Shown here piece after piece: positions 8,814 to 16,928 of a stretch of DNA of 64,000 bases. Position 1 is the stretch's first letter. Each line of letters starts with the position of its first letter. The notes beneath the pieces were generated by a model. It ran no database searches. It was not told where the DNA came from and saw only the letters and a list, made by a program, of their open reading frames with translations. The position numbers were made by a program, and so were the translations under genes. The DNA comes from Mycolicibacterium sp. TY81 (GTDB taxonomy: Bacteria > Actinomycetota > Actinomycetes > Mycobacteriales > Mycobacteriaceae), in assembly GCF_018326285.1 (NCBI RefSeq), contig NZ_AP023362.1:4650001-4714000 (forward strand), in the 5' to 3' direction.

Positions 8814-9454
8814 GCCGGCGCCTTCGCCCGGGTCCAGGGGGTGGCCAGGCGTCCGACGCTCAGGATGACGAGGTCGACGATCACCGCCAGCACGAAGATC
8901 GCGATGATGCCGGCGATGATCTGGTCGCTCTTGTCGGCCTGATACCCCTCGGTGAACCAGGTGCCCAGCCCGCCGATGCCGATCACCGAACCTACCGACA
9001 CCATCGAGATGTTGGTGACGGCGACCACGCGCATGCCTGCCGTGAGGACCGGAATCGACAGCGGCAGTTCGACTCTCAAGAACCGGGTACGCGGCCGGTA
9101 GCCCATGGCCGTGGCCGCTTCCCGGGTGTCGGCGGGCACCGCGTCAAGCGCCTCGGGCACCGTCCGCATCAGCAGGGCGACGGTGTAGAGGGTCAGGGCG
9201 ACCAGGACGTTGGCCTCGTCGAGAATCCGCGTCGGGATGATCAGCGGCAGCACCACGAACAGCGCCAGCGACGGGATGGTGAAGACGATGCTGGCGGTGA
9301 TGGTGCTGAACCGGCGCAGCCGCGGCCGCTGCCGCACGTAGGCGCCCAGCGGTACGGCGATCAGCACGCCGATGAGCAGCGGCAGCAGGGCCAGGCGTAG
9401 GTGTATCTGCGTGAGCAGCCACGCGCCTTCCAGGTGATTCAGCAGGTATCGCAC
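8810..9454 (-). CDS. proW: Glycine betaine/osmoprotectant ABC transporter permease
   Basis: A 214-residue permease paralogous to ProZ, with membrane segments from about residue 18 and an EAA loop at AATAMGYRPRTRFLRVELP. It overlaps the end of proV by 16 bp and the start of proZ by 4 bp. Two distinct permeases of this size, rather than one large ProW, fit the OpuC/ProXVWZ type of importer. Confidence 0.92.
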   Translation of the reverse strand: MRYLLNHLEGAWLLTQIHLRLALLPLLIGVLIAVPLGAYVRQRPRLRRFSTITASIVFTIPSLALFVVLPLIIPTRILDEANVLVALTLYTVALLMRTVPEALDAVPADTREAATAMGYRPRTRFLRVELPLSIPVLTAGMRVVAVTNISMVSVGSVIGIGGLGTWFTEGYQADKSDQIIAGIIAIFVLAVIVDLVILSVGRLATPWTRAKAPA

Positions 9455-10548
9455 TGCTCGCCCTTACGGCTCTTGATGATTGCCAGCACATCGTCGAGGC
9501 TCACGCCGCCGGCGACGCGGCCCCGCTCATCGACCGCGACCCCCAGACCCGACGGGGATGACAGGGCCGAATCGAGCGCCAGCCGCAGCGTGCCGTCCGG
9601 CCGGAACAGCGAGCCACCGGCGATGGTGCTGTCGTACAAGGACTTTCCGTGCCGGTGCAGACCCACGCCGTGGGCGTTGATCCACGCGTACGGCGTGCCG
9701 TCGGCGTTGACCACCAGGGCCCATTGGCCGTCGGTGAGATCGAGCGCGTCGACCGCCGGTTCGGCGACGGTGCGGATGTCGCGGAGCTTGAGTCCGTCGG
9801 CGTCCCGGAACTGCAGGCCGCGGTAGCCGCGGTCGGCACCGACGAAACCCGCGACGAATGCGTTGGCCGGGTTGGACAGCAGCCGCTGCGGCGCGTCGTA
9901 CTGCTGCAGCGTGCCACCGGGCCCGAACACCGCGACGCGGTCGCCGAGTTTGACGGCCTCATCGATGTCGTGGGTGACGAAGACGATGGTCTTGCGCAGA
10001 TCGCTTTGCAACCGCAGGATTTCGGCCTGCAGGTCTTCGCGGACGACGGGGTCCACCGCGCTGAACGGCTCGTCCATCAACAGGATGGGTGGGTCGGCGG
10101 CCAGCGCCCGGGCCACCCCGACGCGCTGCTGCTGCCCGCCCGACAGCTGGGCCGGGTAGCGGTCGGCGAGCTTGACGTCGAGTCCGACCCGCTCCAACAC
10201 GCCCAGCGCCTTTTTCCGTGCACTGCGCCGTGATTCGCCTTTGAGTACCGGCACCGTGGCGACGTTGTCCACCACTTTGAGGTGTGGCATGAGCCCGGCG
10301 CTCTGCAGCACGTACCCGATGCCGAGGCGCAGCCGCACCGGGTCGACGGTGGCGACGTTGGCACCGTCGACGGTCAGGGTTCCGGAGGTCGGGTCGATCA
10401 TCCGGTTGATCATCCGCATTGAGGTGGTCTTGCCGCACCCGGACGGCCCGACGAACACCGACAGCGTCCCCTCGGCGATCTCGAGGGTCAGTTCATCGAC
10501 AGCAACGGCGCTGCCGTAGCTCTTGGTGACCTTGTCGAACGTGATCAT
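9439..10548 (-). CDS. proV: Osmoprotectant ABC transporter ATP-binding protein
   Basis: A 369-residue ATPase. Walker A GPSGCGKT is at 34-41, the signature LSGGQQQRVGVARAL follows, and Walker B is LLMDEPFSAVD. A C-terminal extension of about 120 residues ends in a CBS-like half (VAGGVSLDDVLAIIK), which in OpuA/ProV proteins senses ionic strength. The start is placed at ATG 10548, whose ATGA overlaps the proX stop; the frame extends 13 codons upstream but into proX. Powers osmoprotectant uptake. Confidence 0.94.
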   Translation of the reverse strand: MITFDKVTKSYGSAVAVDELTLEIAEGTLSVFVGPSGCGKTTSMRMINRMIDPTSGTLTVDGANVATVDPVRLRLGIGYVLQSAGLMPHLKVVDNVATVPVLKGESRRSARKKALGVLERVGLDVKLADRYPAQLSGGQQQRVGVARALAADPPILLMDEPFSAVDPVVREDLQAEILRLQSDLRKTIVFVTHDIDEAVKLGDRVAVFGPGGTLQQYDAPQRLLSNPANAFVAGFVGADRGYRGLQFRDADGLKLRDIRTVAEPAVDALDLTDGQWALVVNADGTPYAWINAHGVGLHRHGKSLYDSTIAGGSLFRPDGTLRLALDSALSSPSGLGVAVDERGRVAGGVSLDDVLAIIKSRKGEQCDTC

Positions 10549-11474
10549 CGGCCCACCGGCTTGTCGAATCCGTTGTCCTGGACCCATTTTTTCGCAGCCT
10601 GGTCGGCGTCGACGCCGTTATTCCCGGAGACCGCGGTGTTCATCTCGATGAGCGCTTTCGTCGTGAGTTTCGCACTGACGCCGTCGAGCACCGTCTTGAG
10701 CAGATCGGACTTCTTCTGCGACGCCACCAGCGGCACCACGTTGGCGGCCAGGAAGTTGTGCTTCGGATCCTCGAGCACCACCAGGTTGTTCTGGACGATG
10801 GCCGGCGAGGTGCTGAAAATGTCTGCCGCGGTGACGGTTCCGTCGACCAGTGCCCGTACGGTGGCCGGTCCCCCGCCGTCGCTGATGGCGATGAAGTTGG
10901 CCGGTGCGATATCGAGGCCGTACTTGGCTTTCAAGCCGGGAAGGCCTTCGGTCCGCTGCAGAAACTCCGACGGGGCACCGAATTTCACCTGGGCCGAGTG
11001 CTGGGCCAGATCAGCGATGGTCTTGAGGTTCCACTTCTTCGCCGTCTCGGCCGACACGGCGACGGTGTCGGTGTCTTCGGCCGGCGAGGGAGTCAGGATC
11101 GACAGATCACCCGGAAGCACTCGCGCGAGCGCCAATTCGACATCGTCGGCGGCGGTGGCTCTGGTCTTCGGGTCGAAGTACTGCAGCAGGTTGCCCGTGT
11201 ACTCGGGGATCAGATCGATCGAATGATCCTTCACCGCAGGGACGTACGTCTCGCGGCTGCCGATGCCGAACTGCCGGCCCACGGTAAAGCCGTTGGCCGC
11301 CAACGCCTGCGCATAGATCTCGGCGATGATCTTCGACTCGGGGAAGTCGGCGGACCCCACCACGATCGACTTGAGATCGCCGGAGATGCTGCCCCCACCG
11401 AGGGGATTGGCACTGCCGCAGCCCGTCAACAGGGCAGCCAGCAGTACCGCCAGAGCGGTCAGAATTCGCGCCAC
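10545..11474 (-). CDS. proX: Osmoprotectant-binding lipoprotein
   Basis: A 309-residue substrate-binding protein of the OpuAC/ProX type. The lipoprotein signal ends in the lipobox LLTGC with lipidated Cys19; the mature part keeps features of choline/betaine binders (VGSADFPESKIIAEIYAQAL and IPEYTGNLLQYF). The start is GTG at 11474 with GAAAGGA 8 bases upstream. First gene of the proXVWZ operon; the 106-bp gap to the divergent LapA-like gene holds the promoter. Confidence 0.92.
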   Translation of the reverse strand: MARILTALAVLLAALLTGCGSANPLGGGSISGDLKSIVVGSADFPESKIIAEIYAQALAANGFTVGRQFGIGSRETYVPAVKDHSIDLIPEYTGNLLQYFDPKTRATAADDVELALARVLPGDLSILTPSPAEDTDTVAVSAETAKKWNLKTIADLAQHSAQVKFGAPSEFLQRTEGLPGLKAKYGLDIAPANFIAISDGGGPATVRALVDGTVTAADIFSTSPAIVQNNLVVLEDPKHNFLAANVVPLVASQKKSDLLKTVLDGVSAKLTTKALIEMNTAVSGNNGVDADQAAKKWVQDNGFDKPVGR

Positions 11475-11580
11475 CCGAACATCCTTTCGGCGTCGTGCAC
11501 TCAGGCCGACCCTAGCGTTATTCGAAAATTGGTGCCGCAGTTCCCGGCATCCGGCCCGCAGAACCGTCAAGATGGTGCCT

Positions 11581-11979
11581 ATGAGTAGCGACCACGCGAC
11601 TTCCCCAGACCCGTCGGAGTCGACGTCCAAGCCGGCAGCTGTGCCCGCCGAACCGCCGGCGCCCAAGTCGCCCAAGCCGGACTCGGCCCCGGCCAAGAAA
11701 CCCAAGACACCCGAATCCGCGGTGAAGTTCACCCGCACCGCGGCATTGTGGTCGGCGCTGGTCCTCGGTTTCCTGATCCTGATCCTGCTGCTGGTGTTCA
11801 TCCTGCAGAACGGCGACGACGTCACGCTGCGGCTTTTCGGCTGGCAGCTGACCATGCAAAAGGGTGTGGCGATCCTGCTCTCGGCCGTCGCGGGTGGTCT
11901 GCTGACCTTCGCGGTCGCGAGCATCCGCATTCTGCAGCTGCGGCTCGCCGCACGGAAGAACTTGAAGGCCGGGTTGTAG
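11581..11979 (+). CDS. LapA-domain (DUF1049) membrane protein
   Basis: A 132-residue protein with a Pro/Ser/Lys-rich cytoplasmic N-terminus (residues 1-50), a first membrane helix around 56-78, the conserved FILQNGDDVTLRLFGW stretch, a second helix around 95-115, and a basic tail. This is the layout of LapA-domain proteins. It corresponds in position to Rv3760, between proX and the phosphotransferase. Molecular role not established. Confidence 0.82.
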   Translation: MSSDHATSPDPSESTSKPAAVPAEPPAPKSPKPDSAPAKKPKTPESAVKFTRTAALWSALVLGFLILILLLVFILQNGDDVTLRLFGWQLTMQKGVAILLSAVAGGLLTFAVASIRILQLRLAARKNLKAGL

Positions 11980-11996
11980 CTCTAGTTCCGATCCCC

Positions 11997-12125
11997 CCGC
12001 GAGCGTGCGTGTCTGCACCCGACACGCCGCCCGCAATGCACAATAACGTCGCGCTCGTCAGCTGCGAGCGCGACGTTTTTGCACGAGGACCCCGGCGTGT
12101 TGCGTGCAGACACGGACGCTCGCGG
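11997..12125. repeat. 129-bp nested palindromic element
   Basis: Outer arms CCGCGAGCG (11997-12005) and CGCTCGCGG (12117-12125) continue inward with imperfect pairing (GTGTCTGCAC with GTGCAGACAC; ACACGCC with GGCGTGT). The core is a perfect 13-bp hairpin, AACGTCGCGCTCG (12045-12057) with CGAGCGCGACGTT (12065-12077). The whole would fold as one long cruciform or hairpin. I recognise this type as a dispersed palindromic element of fast-growing mycobacteria, but have not searched for other copies. Confidence 0.7.
12045..12080 (+). terminator. Hairpin with T-run inside the palindromic element
   Basis: The 13-bp core stem with loop TCAGCTG is followed directly by TTT on the plus strand, 65 bp after the LapA-like gene, so it may serve as that gene's terminator. 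Confidence 0.5.
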
Positions 12126-12158
12126 TAAGAAAGGCACGCGCGCTCGCGCTAAGAAAGG
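12117..12158. repeat. 18-bp near-identical direct repeat at the end of the phosphotransferase gene
   Basis: CGCTCGCGGTAAGAAAGG (12117-12134) recurs at 12141-12158 with one change. The second copy contains the stop codon of the minus-strand phosphotransferase gene. The first copy forms the right edge of the palindromic element, suggesting the element's arrival duplicated the gene's end. Confidence 0.6.
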
Positions 12159-13171
12159 ACTGCTAGTCCGGCGGCGATGAGCGGCGCGACGGCCTCGCCG
12201 ACGGGGTCGTCGTGGCCGGCTTCGCCGGCGGCCATGCGGGCGCGGAAGTCGATGCCGGCGGCGATGATCGCCAGCTTGAAGTACGCGAGCGCCAGGTAAA
12301 AATCCCAGTGATCGAGAGGCTGCCCGGCCGCCACGGAGTACTTCTGGGCGAGCTGGTCCATCGGCGGGATCTTGTCCGAGGACCACGCCGCGTCGGAATG
12401 CACCATCGAGAACATCGGGTGCCGGTAGACGCACATCAGCGCGGCGTCCGACAGCGGGTCGCCCAGTGTCGACATCTCCCAGTCCAGCACCGCGCGCACC
12501 CTGGTCGCGTCGACGGCGTCGAGCATGGTGTTGTCGATGCGGTAGTCGCCGTGCACGATGGCGCTGCGGCTCTGCGGCGGCAGCTTCTCGGCCAGCAGGG
12601 CGTGCAGCCGGCGCACATCGTCGTCGCGCGGATCGTCCGGCAACCGCACCAGGTCCCACTGCGAACCCCACCGCCGCACCTGCCGTTCCAGGTACCCGTT
12701 GGCCTTCCCGAAATCCCCCAGCCCGACCGCTTCCGGGTCCAGGGCGTGCAGGTCGGCCAGCACCTTGATCAGCGCGTCGACACAGGCGTCGATGGTCTGC
12801 TGATCGCCCAGCGCGTCGAGCTCTGCCGAGTACCGCACAACCCGGCCGGGCACGAATTCGACCATCTGGAACGGCGCACCGAGTACCGAGTCGTCGTCCC
12901 GCATCGTCACCGGATGCGCCACCGGCACCGTTGTACCCTCAAGCGCCGCAACGACTTTGTACTCGCGGGCCATGTCGTGCGCCGACGGCGTCAGGCCGTG
13001 CAGCGGCGGCCGGCGCAACACCCACTTGGCGGCGTCGTCGAACACCAGGAACGTCAGATTCGACCGGCCACCGGCGATCAATTCGGCGCGCAGCTCGCCG
13101 GCTCGGGTCACCCCGATGTCGCGCAGGTGCGCGTCGAGGGCGGTCAGATCAAGGCCGTCGAGAGATCCCAC
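12149..13171 (-). CDS. Phosphotransferase (APH/ChoK-like kinase) family protein
   Basis: A 340-residue aminoglycoside phosphotransferase-fold protein. The Brenner-type motif VHGDYRIDNTML has catalytic D209 and N214; the magnesium motif DWE is at 230-232. A GGRSNLTF nucleotide loop lies at 34-41. It resembles the ACAD10/11 N-domain-like family, and occupies the position of Rv3761c, which was named fadE36 although it is kinase-like. It lies 9 bp downstream of the histidine phosphatase gene in one operon. Substrate unknown, possibly a hydroxyacyl compound. Confidence 0.85.
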   Translation of the reverse strand: MGSLDGLDLTALDAHLRDIGVTRAGELRAELIAGGRSNLTFLVFDDAAKWVLRRPPLHGLTPSAHDMAREYKVVAALEGTTVPVAHPVTMRDDDSVLGAPFQMVEFVPGRVVRYSAELDALGDQQTIDACVDALIKVLADLHALDPEAVGLGDFGKANGYLERQVRRWGSQWDLVRLPDDPRDDDVRRLHALLAEKLPPQSRSAIVHGDYRIDNTMLDAVDATRVRAVLDWEMSTLGDPLSDAALMCVYRHPMFSMVHSDAAWSSDKIPPMDQLAQKYSVAAGQPLDHWDFYLALAYFKLAIIAAGIDFRARMAAGEAGHDDPVGEAVAPLIAAGLAVLS

Positions 13172-13180
13172 CCGATCTGT

Positions 13181-13789
13181 CTACCACCGCTGATTTCGCG
13201 GCAGCAGATCCCACACGTGTTCGACGCTGTTGACGCCGGCGACCGCCAGCCGGCCGCTGCGCGAGGCCAGCAGCCGGGTGATGCCGGTGTAGTCGACCTG
13301 GAACGACAGGATGCGCTCGGTCGGCACGATGTCGTGCAGCAGTCCGTTGATCACGCCGCCGTGGCTGAAGATCACGACGGTGTCCTCGGCCTCGGCCTCG
13401 CTCGCGATGTCGGTGACGGCCTCGGTGATGCGGGCGAGGAACGCCTCCTCGTCGACGCTGCTGGGCAGGTGGCCGGTCATGAGCCGGGCCATCTCCTCGG
13501 GATGCTCGGCCGCGATCTGCTCGATGGGGATGTACTGCGCCATGTCGCGGTCGTACTCGGCGAGCCGGTCGTCGATCTCGATGGGCAGCCCGAGCGCATC
13601 AGCCACCGGCTGGCCGGTCTGGATGGCGCGCTTCTGCGGGCTGCTGATGAGCCGCGTGATCGGGAACCGCTTGAGCGCGTCCGGCAGCCGGTCGGCCTGC
13701 GCGATGCCTTCCTCGGAGAGGTCGGGGTCGGCGCCCTCACCGGGCTCGTTGCGCAGCGGCAGGGCATGACGGATCAGAAGCAGTTGCAT
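13181..13789 (-). CDS. Histidine phosphatase (phosphoglycerate-mutase-like) family protein
   Basis: A 202-residue enzyme of the branch-1 histidine phosphatase superfamily. The phospho-accepting His8 lies in LIRHALPL, the supporting arginine in SSPQKRAIQT, and the second catalytic histidine in VIFSHGGVINGLL. The ATG at 13789 has GGAGG 8 bases upstream, better than the frame's further extension. Co-transcribed with the kinase-like gene. Substrate cannot be inferred. Confidence 0.88.
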   Translation of the reverse strand: MQLLLIRHALPLRNEPGEGADPDLSEEGIAQADRLPDALKRFPITRLISSPQKRAIQTGQPVADALGLPIEIDDRLAEYDRDMAQYIPIEQIAAEHPEEMARLMTGHLPSSVDEEAFLARITEAVTDIASEAEAEDTVVIFSHGGVINGLLHDIVPTERILSFQVDYTGITRLLASRSGRLAVAGVNSVEHVWDLLPRNQRW

Positions 13790-13842
13790 AGCGGTTTCCT
13801 CCACAGCGGTTGTGCGCTGACGGGCAATACTATGCAGCTAAG

Positions 13843-13854
13843 TTGTCATGACAA
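13843..13854. promoter_or_regulatory. Candidate GntR operator (TTGTCATGACAA)
   Basis: A perfect 12-bp palindrome 22 bp upstream of the GntR/UTRA start and 53 bp upstream of the divergent histidine phosphatase start. A related sequence precedes the FAD oxidoreductase at 18104. HutC-type GntR regulators favour GT..AC-type sites, so autoregulation is likely. Confidence 0.6.
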
Positions 13855-13876
13855 GACACCGAGAGGCGGTACACCG

Positions 13877-14608
13877 ATGGTCGGCTCCCGGTCGCGCCAT
13901 GAGCACGTCGCGGCCGTGCTGCGGCAGCGGATCACGCGGCACGAGTACCAGATCGGTGAGTCACTGCCCGCCGAGAGCGCACTGTGCGCGGAGTTCGACG
14001 TATCCCGAGGTCCGGTCCGCCAGGCCCTCGCGACGCTGAAAAACGAAGGCCTGATCCGCATTTCGCGGGGCAAGCCGGCCACCGTCCGCAGCCACGACGT
14101 CCGCCAGACGCTGGACACGTTCACACCGTTCACCCAGTGGGCCGAACGCAACGGCCGCACCGCAGGGAGCCGAACCCTGGAGATCTCGCGCCGACGCGCC
14201 GGCGAGACCGCGGCCACCGCGCTGAGCCTGACCACCGACGACTTCGTCGTCGAAGTGCTGCGCGTGCGACTGCTCGACGGTGAACCCGTGATGATCGAGC
14301 GGAGCAGTTTCACCGACGCGGTGGGTTCGCTGCTGTTCGAATTCGACACCGACTCCGGATCCATCACGGACTATCTCACCGACCGTGGTGTGCAGTGGGA
14401 CGCCATGGAGCACATGCTGGACGCTGTCGCCGCCGACGACATCGACGCCGAGAACATGCACCTCGAGCGGGGCAGTCCCCTGTTGCGTGAGCGTCGTACC
14501 TCACGCGATCAGTTCGGGGTGGCGTTCGAATATTCCGACGACCGTTACCGGCCCGACGTGGTGGCCTTCAGCATCGTCAACGCCCGCACCATCGACGTCC
14601 GCGCCTGA
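13877..14608 (+). CDS. GntR-family regulator, HutC/UTRA type (putative phosphonate-locus regulator)
   Basis: A 243-residue regulator. The winged helix-turn-helix covers about residues 5-72 (ESLPAESALCAEFDVSRGPVRQAL), and the UTRA effector domain spans about 95-235, ending in AFEYSDDRYRPDVVAFSI. UTRA regulators such as PhnF bind small metabolites including phosphonates or amino sugars. It is convergent with the transporter gene of the putative aminophosphonate locus, separated by a hairpin. Palindromes resembling each other lie before this gene and before the FAD enzyme operon, which makes it the likely controller of both. Confidence 0.85.
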   Translation: MVGSRSRHEHVAAVLRQRITRHEYQIGESLPAESALCAEFDVSRGPVRQALATLKNEGLIRISRGKPATVRSHDVRQTLDTFTPFTQWAERNGRTAGSRTLEISRRRAGETAATALSLTTDDFVVEVLRVRLLDGEPVMIERSSFTDAVGSLLFEFDTDSGSITDYLTDRGVQWDAMEHMLDAVAADDIDAENMHLERGSPLLRERRTSRDQFGVAFEYSDDRYRPDVVAFSIVNARTIDVRA

Positions 14609-14612
14609 CGAA

Positions 14613-14644
14613 CGATCCCCCGCAAGCGAACTCGCGGGGGATCG
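14613..14644. terminator. Bidirectional hairpin between convergent gntR and MFS genes
   Basis: CGATCCCCCGC and GCGGGGGATCG form an 11-bp GC-rich stem with a 10-base loop in the 47-bp gap between the two stop codons. No T run, so termination efficiency is uncertain. Confidence 0.6.
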
Positions 14645-14655
14645 CGCACAGGTGG

Positions 14656-15990
14656 CTAGTCGGCCACCGGCATCCGGTTCCAGTAGGGAATCAACAGCAG
14701 CATGGCGATGAACGCGGCCCCGGCGAAGCCGTAGAACAGTGCCGAGGTGCCCAGGTAACCCGGCAGCAGGCCACCGAGGATGGCGCCGACCGAGCCGCAG
14801 CCGTTGATGATGCCCGTCGCCGTGCCCGCGTGCTTGGACGTACCGAAGTCGACGGCCGCGATACACGAGATCATGGCATCGGCGCCATAGACGGTCAGGC
14901 CGATCAGGCCGAGGACGCCGACCATGATCCACACATTGCCCGTCGCGGTCAGCGGCCCGAACAGCATGAGCACCACAACCAGCACGGCCAGGCTGATCAC
15001 GCTCGCCGGCACCCGGCGGGCCTTGAACACCTTGTCCGAGACGCGGCCCAGCAGGATCGGGGCGATGACGCCGGCGATGCCGAACGCCACCGGGACGGTC
15101 ACCGCGGTGAACTTGTCACCGTCGTGCAGCTGTTCGGCGACGATCACCGGGCCCCACAGCAGGATGGCGTAGCGCGCCGGCTTGAGCAGAAAGTACGCTG
15201 CCCCAAGGGTTCTCACCATTTGATCCTTCAGCACGACAGCCAGGGACTCGCGCCACGACGAGCTGGGCTCGGCGATGGCCTCGTCCGCAGCGGCGGCGTC
15301 GAGCTCGACCCCCTCCACGGAATCCTCGGCCGCCCGGTACTCCTCGATAGGCGGCAGGCCGACATCGGCAGGGCTGTTGCGCTGGAAGATGAAGAACAGG
15401 ACGAACACCGCAGCGACGATGGCCGCACCACTGAAGAACGCCGCGCGCCAGCTGCCGAACAGGTCGTAGGCGAACCAGCCGACGACCGGCGCGGCGACGA
15501 GGCCGCCGAAGGCGTAGTTGGTGCTCCACAGCCCCAGGACGTGGCCACGTTCCCCGACGGAGAAGAACTGGGACATGTTGCTCAACGTGCCCGACCAGCC
15601 CGTCGATTGAGCCAGGCCTTGCACGATCATCAACGGCAACAGGAAGACCACGGCCGGCAGCAGACCCATGAACAGGGTAGCGACCGCCGAGATGGCCAGG
15701 CCGCCGAGCACGACCACGCGCGGGCCGAACCGGTCGGAGACCTGACCCCAGACGAATTGGCCGACGGCGTAGGCCGTGAGATACGCGGCGTCGAGGTTGG
15801 CCATGACGCTCTTGGTCAGATGGAGGTGCAGGACGGGGTCTTCGAGAATGCCGAGCTTGGCGACGGAGAACGTCTGACGGGTGAAATAGAAACCGGCACA
15901 GGCGATCCAGGTGATGGCAAAGATGCGGATACGCCAGCGTTGGTACTTCGGATTGGTGGTGCGCGACTTGGACAGCAGGGTGTGCGACAT
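14656..15990 (-). CDS. MFS transporter, organophosphate (OPA/GlpT-like) type
   Basis: A 444-residue transporter with 12 predicted membrane helices and a central cytoplasmic loop (residues about 205-245). The N-terminus (YQRWRIRIFAITWIACAGFY followed by FTRQTFSVAK) matches the opening of GlpT/UhpT/UhpC-type antiporters, where a conserved arginine precedes helix 1. This subfamily carries organophosphates in exchange for phosphate. Last gene of the minus-strand FAD oxidase/PhnX-like operon, 196 bp downstream of the hydrolase gene. Inferred to import an aminophosphonate; the substrate is not proven. Confidence 0.82.
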   Translation of the reverse strand: MSHTLLSKSRTTNPKYQRWRIRIFAITWIACAGFYFTRQTFSVAKLGILEDPVLHLHLTKSVMANLDAAYLTAYAVGQFVWGQVSDRFGPRVVVLGGLAISAVATLFMGLLPAVVFLLPLMIVQGLAQSTGWSGTLSNMSQFFSVGERGHVLGLWSTNYAFGGLVAAPVVGWFAYDLFGSWRAAFFSGAAIVAAVFVLFFIFQRNSPADVGLPPIEEYRAAEDSVEGVELDAAAADEAIAEPSSSWRESLAVVLKDQMVRTLGAAYFLLKPARYAILLWGPVIVAEQLHDGDKFTAVTVPVAFGIAGVIAPILLGRVSDKVFKARRVPASVISLAVLVVVLMLFGPLTATGNVWIMVGVLGLIGLTVYGADAMISCIAAVDFGTSKHAGTATGIINGCGSVGAILGGLLPGYLGTSALFYGFAGAAFIAMLLLIPYWNRMPVAD

Positions 15991-16159
15991 GGCTGTTCAC
16001 TTCCACTGGATGCGGGGTAAGGGAGCGCGGAAAAGAAGAGGGGCCGACCGGAGGCGTCAAAGCGCCATCGAGATCGTCGGCAAGGCAAGGGTTTTGGCGC
16101 GAGAGCGCGAGAGGTTAGAGTGAGAAGAGCGGGGGTGGCCGGGGCCGAGGGTGCGGCGC

Positions 16160-16185
16160 CCGACCACCGCGGAGTGCGTGGTCGG
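16160..16185 (-). other. Intercistronic hairpin after the PhnX-like gene
   Basis: CCGACCAC (16160-16167) pairs with GTGGTCGG (16178-16185) just downstream of the hydrolase stop, within the 196-bp gap before the transporter gene. No T run. It could protect the upstream message or reduce read-through; a separate transporter promoter in this gap is possible. Confidence 0.4.
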
Positions 16186-16186
16186 A

Positions 16187-16885
16187 TCAGCCCAGGGTTG
16201 CCACCAAACCGGGCAGGTCGGCCACGCTGTCCAGGACGTGGGTGGCGCCGGCAGCGGACAGCTGCGCGGCGTTGTGCGCGCCGGTCAGCACGCCGACCGA
16301 AGCGCGTGCTCCGGCGCGCAGGCCGGTGATGACGTCCGACGAGGTGTCGCCGACGACCACCATCGATTGCACCGAGTCGGTCTCGGTCTGCATGAGGGCT
16401 GCGAGCGCCATGTCGGGGTAGGGCCGCCCGCGGACGCCGGGAGCGGGGCAGAGCACTGCGTCGGCGAGGTCCTGCCAACCCAGCGCATCGATGATGGCCT
16501 GCTGGGTTTCCCGGGCGAAGCCGGTGGTCAGCGCTACCTTGATACCGCGGGACCGCAAAGATGTAATGACATGTTCGGCCTGCGGGATGGGGCTACAGTT
16601 GCCGTCTGCGACCAACTGGGCGTAACAGCGCTCGAACTCCTTGTTTGCCGCTTGCGCTTGCTCTTCGTTCCCGCGGCTGAGGTGGCGGAACACGACGATC
16701 TTCGACTGCCCCATGGTGTCGGCGACGTAGCGCAGCATCTCTTCGCGGTCCGAGTCGGTCTTCGACAGACCGGCATGACTGTCGGCGGCCAGGAACGATT
16801 GCTGTACCAGGCCGGTGTCCTCGACTGTCGTGCCGGCCATGTCGAACACGACCAGGCTGATTCCGGGTGCTGATTGACTTTCCAC
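16187..16885 (-). CDS. PhnX-like phosphonatase (HAD superfamily)
   Basis: A 232-residue HAD enzyme of the phosphonatase-like group (TIGR03351 type). Motif I is FDMAGTTV with nucleophile Asp15 and, as in PhnX, Ala in place of the usual second aspartate. The cap has MGQSK (58-62), which lines up with MGLLK of B. cereus phosphonatase, so Lys62 matches its Schiff-base Lys53. TTGFAR (120-125) and GRPYPD (153-158) match TTGYTR and GRPYPW; VGDTSSD is at 178-184. It would hydrolyse the C-P bond of a phosphonoacetaldehyde-like substrate. It lies 43 bp downstream of the FAD oxidoreductase, its usual partner. Alignment to PhnX is from memory. Confidence 0.87.
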   Translation of the reverse strand: MESQSAPGISLVVFDMAGTTVEDTGLVQQSFLAADSHAGLSKTDSDREEMLRYVADTMGQSKIVVFRHLSRGNEEQAQAANKEFERCYAQLVADGNCSPIPQAEHVITSLRSRGIKVALTTGFARETQQAIIDALGWQDLADAVLCPAPGVRGRPYPDMALAALMQTETDSVQSMVVVGDTSSDVITGLRAGARASVGVLTGAHNAAQLSAAGATHVLDSVADLPGLVATLG

Positions 16886-16928
16886 TTTCGCGTCCTTTTC
16901 CTTTGTGGTGGTTGATGTTTGGTGTGGT

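Noticed and set aside
12212..13876. Forward frame in frame with and upstream of the GntR gene
   Set aside because: Antisense to the phosphotransferase and histidine phosphatase genes; the GntR protein starts normally at 13877.
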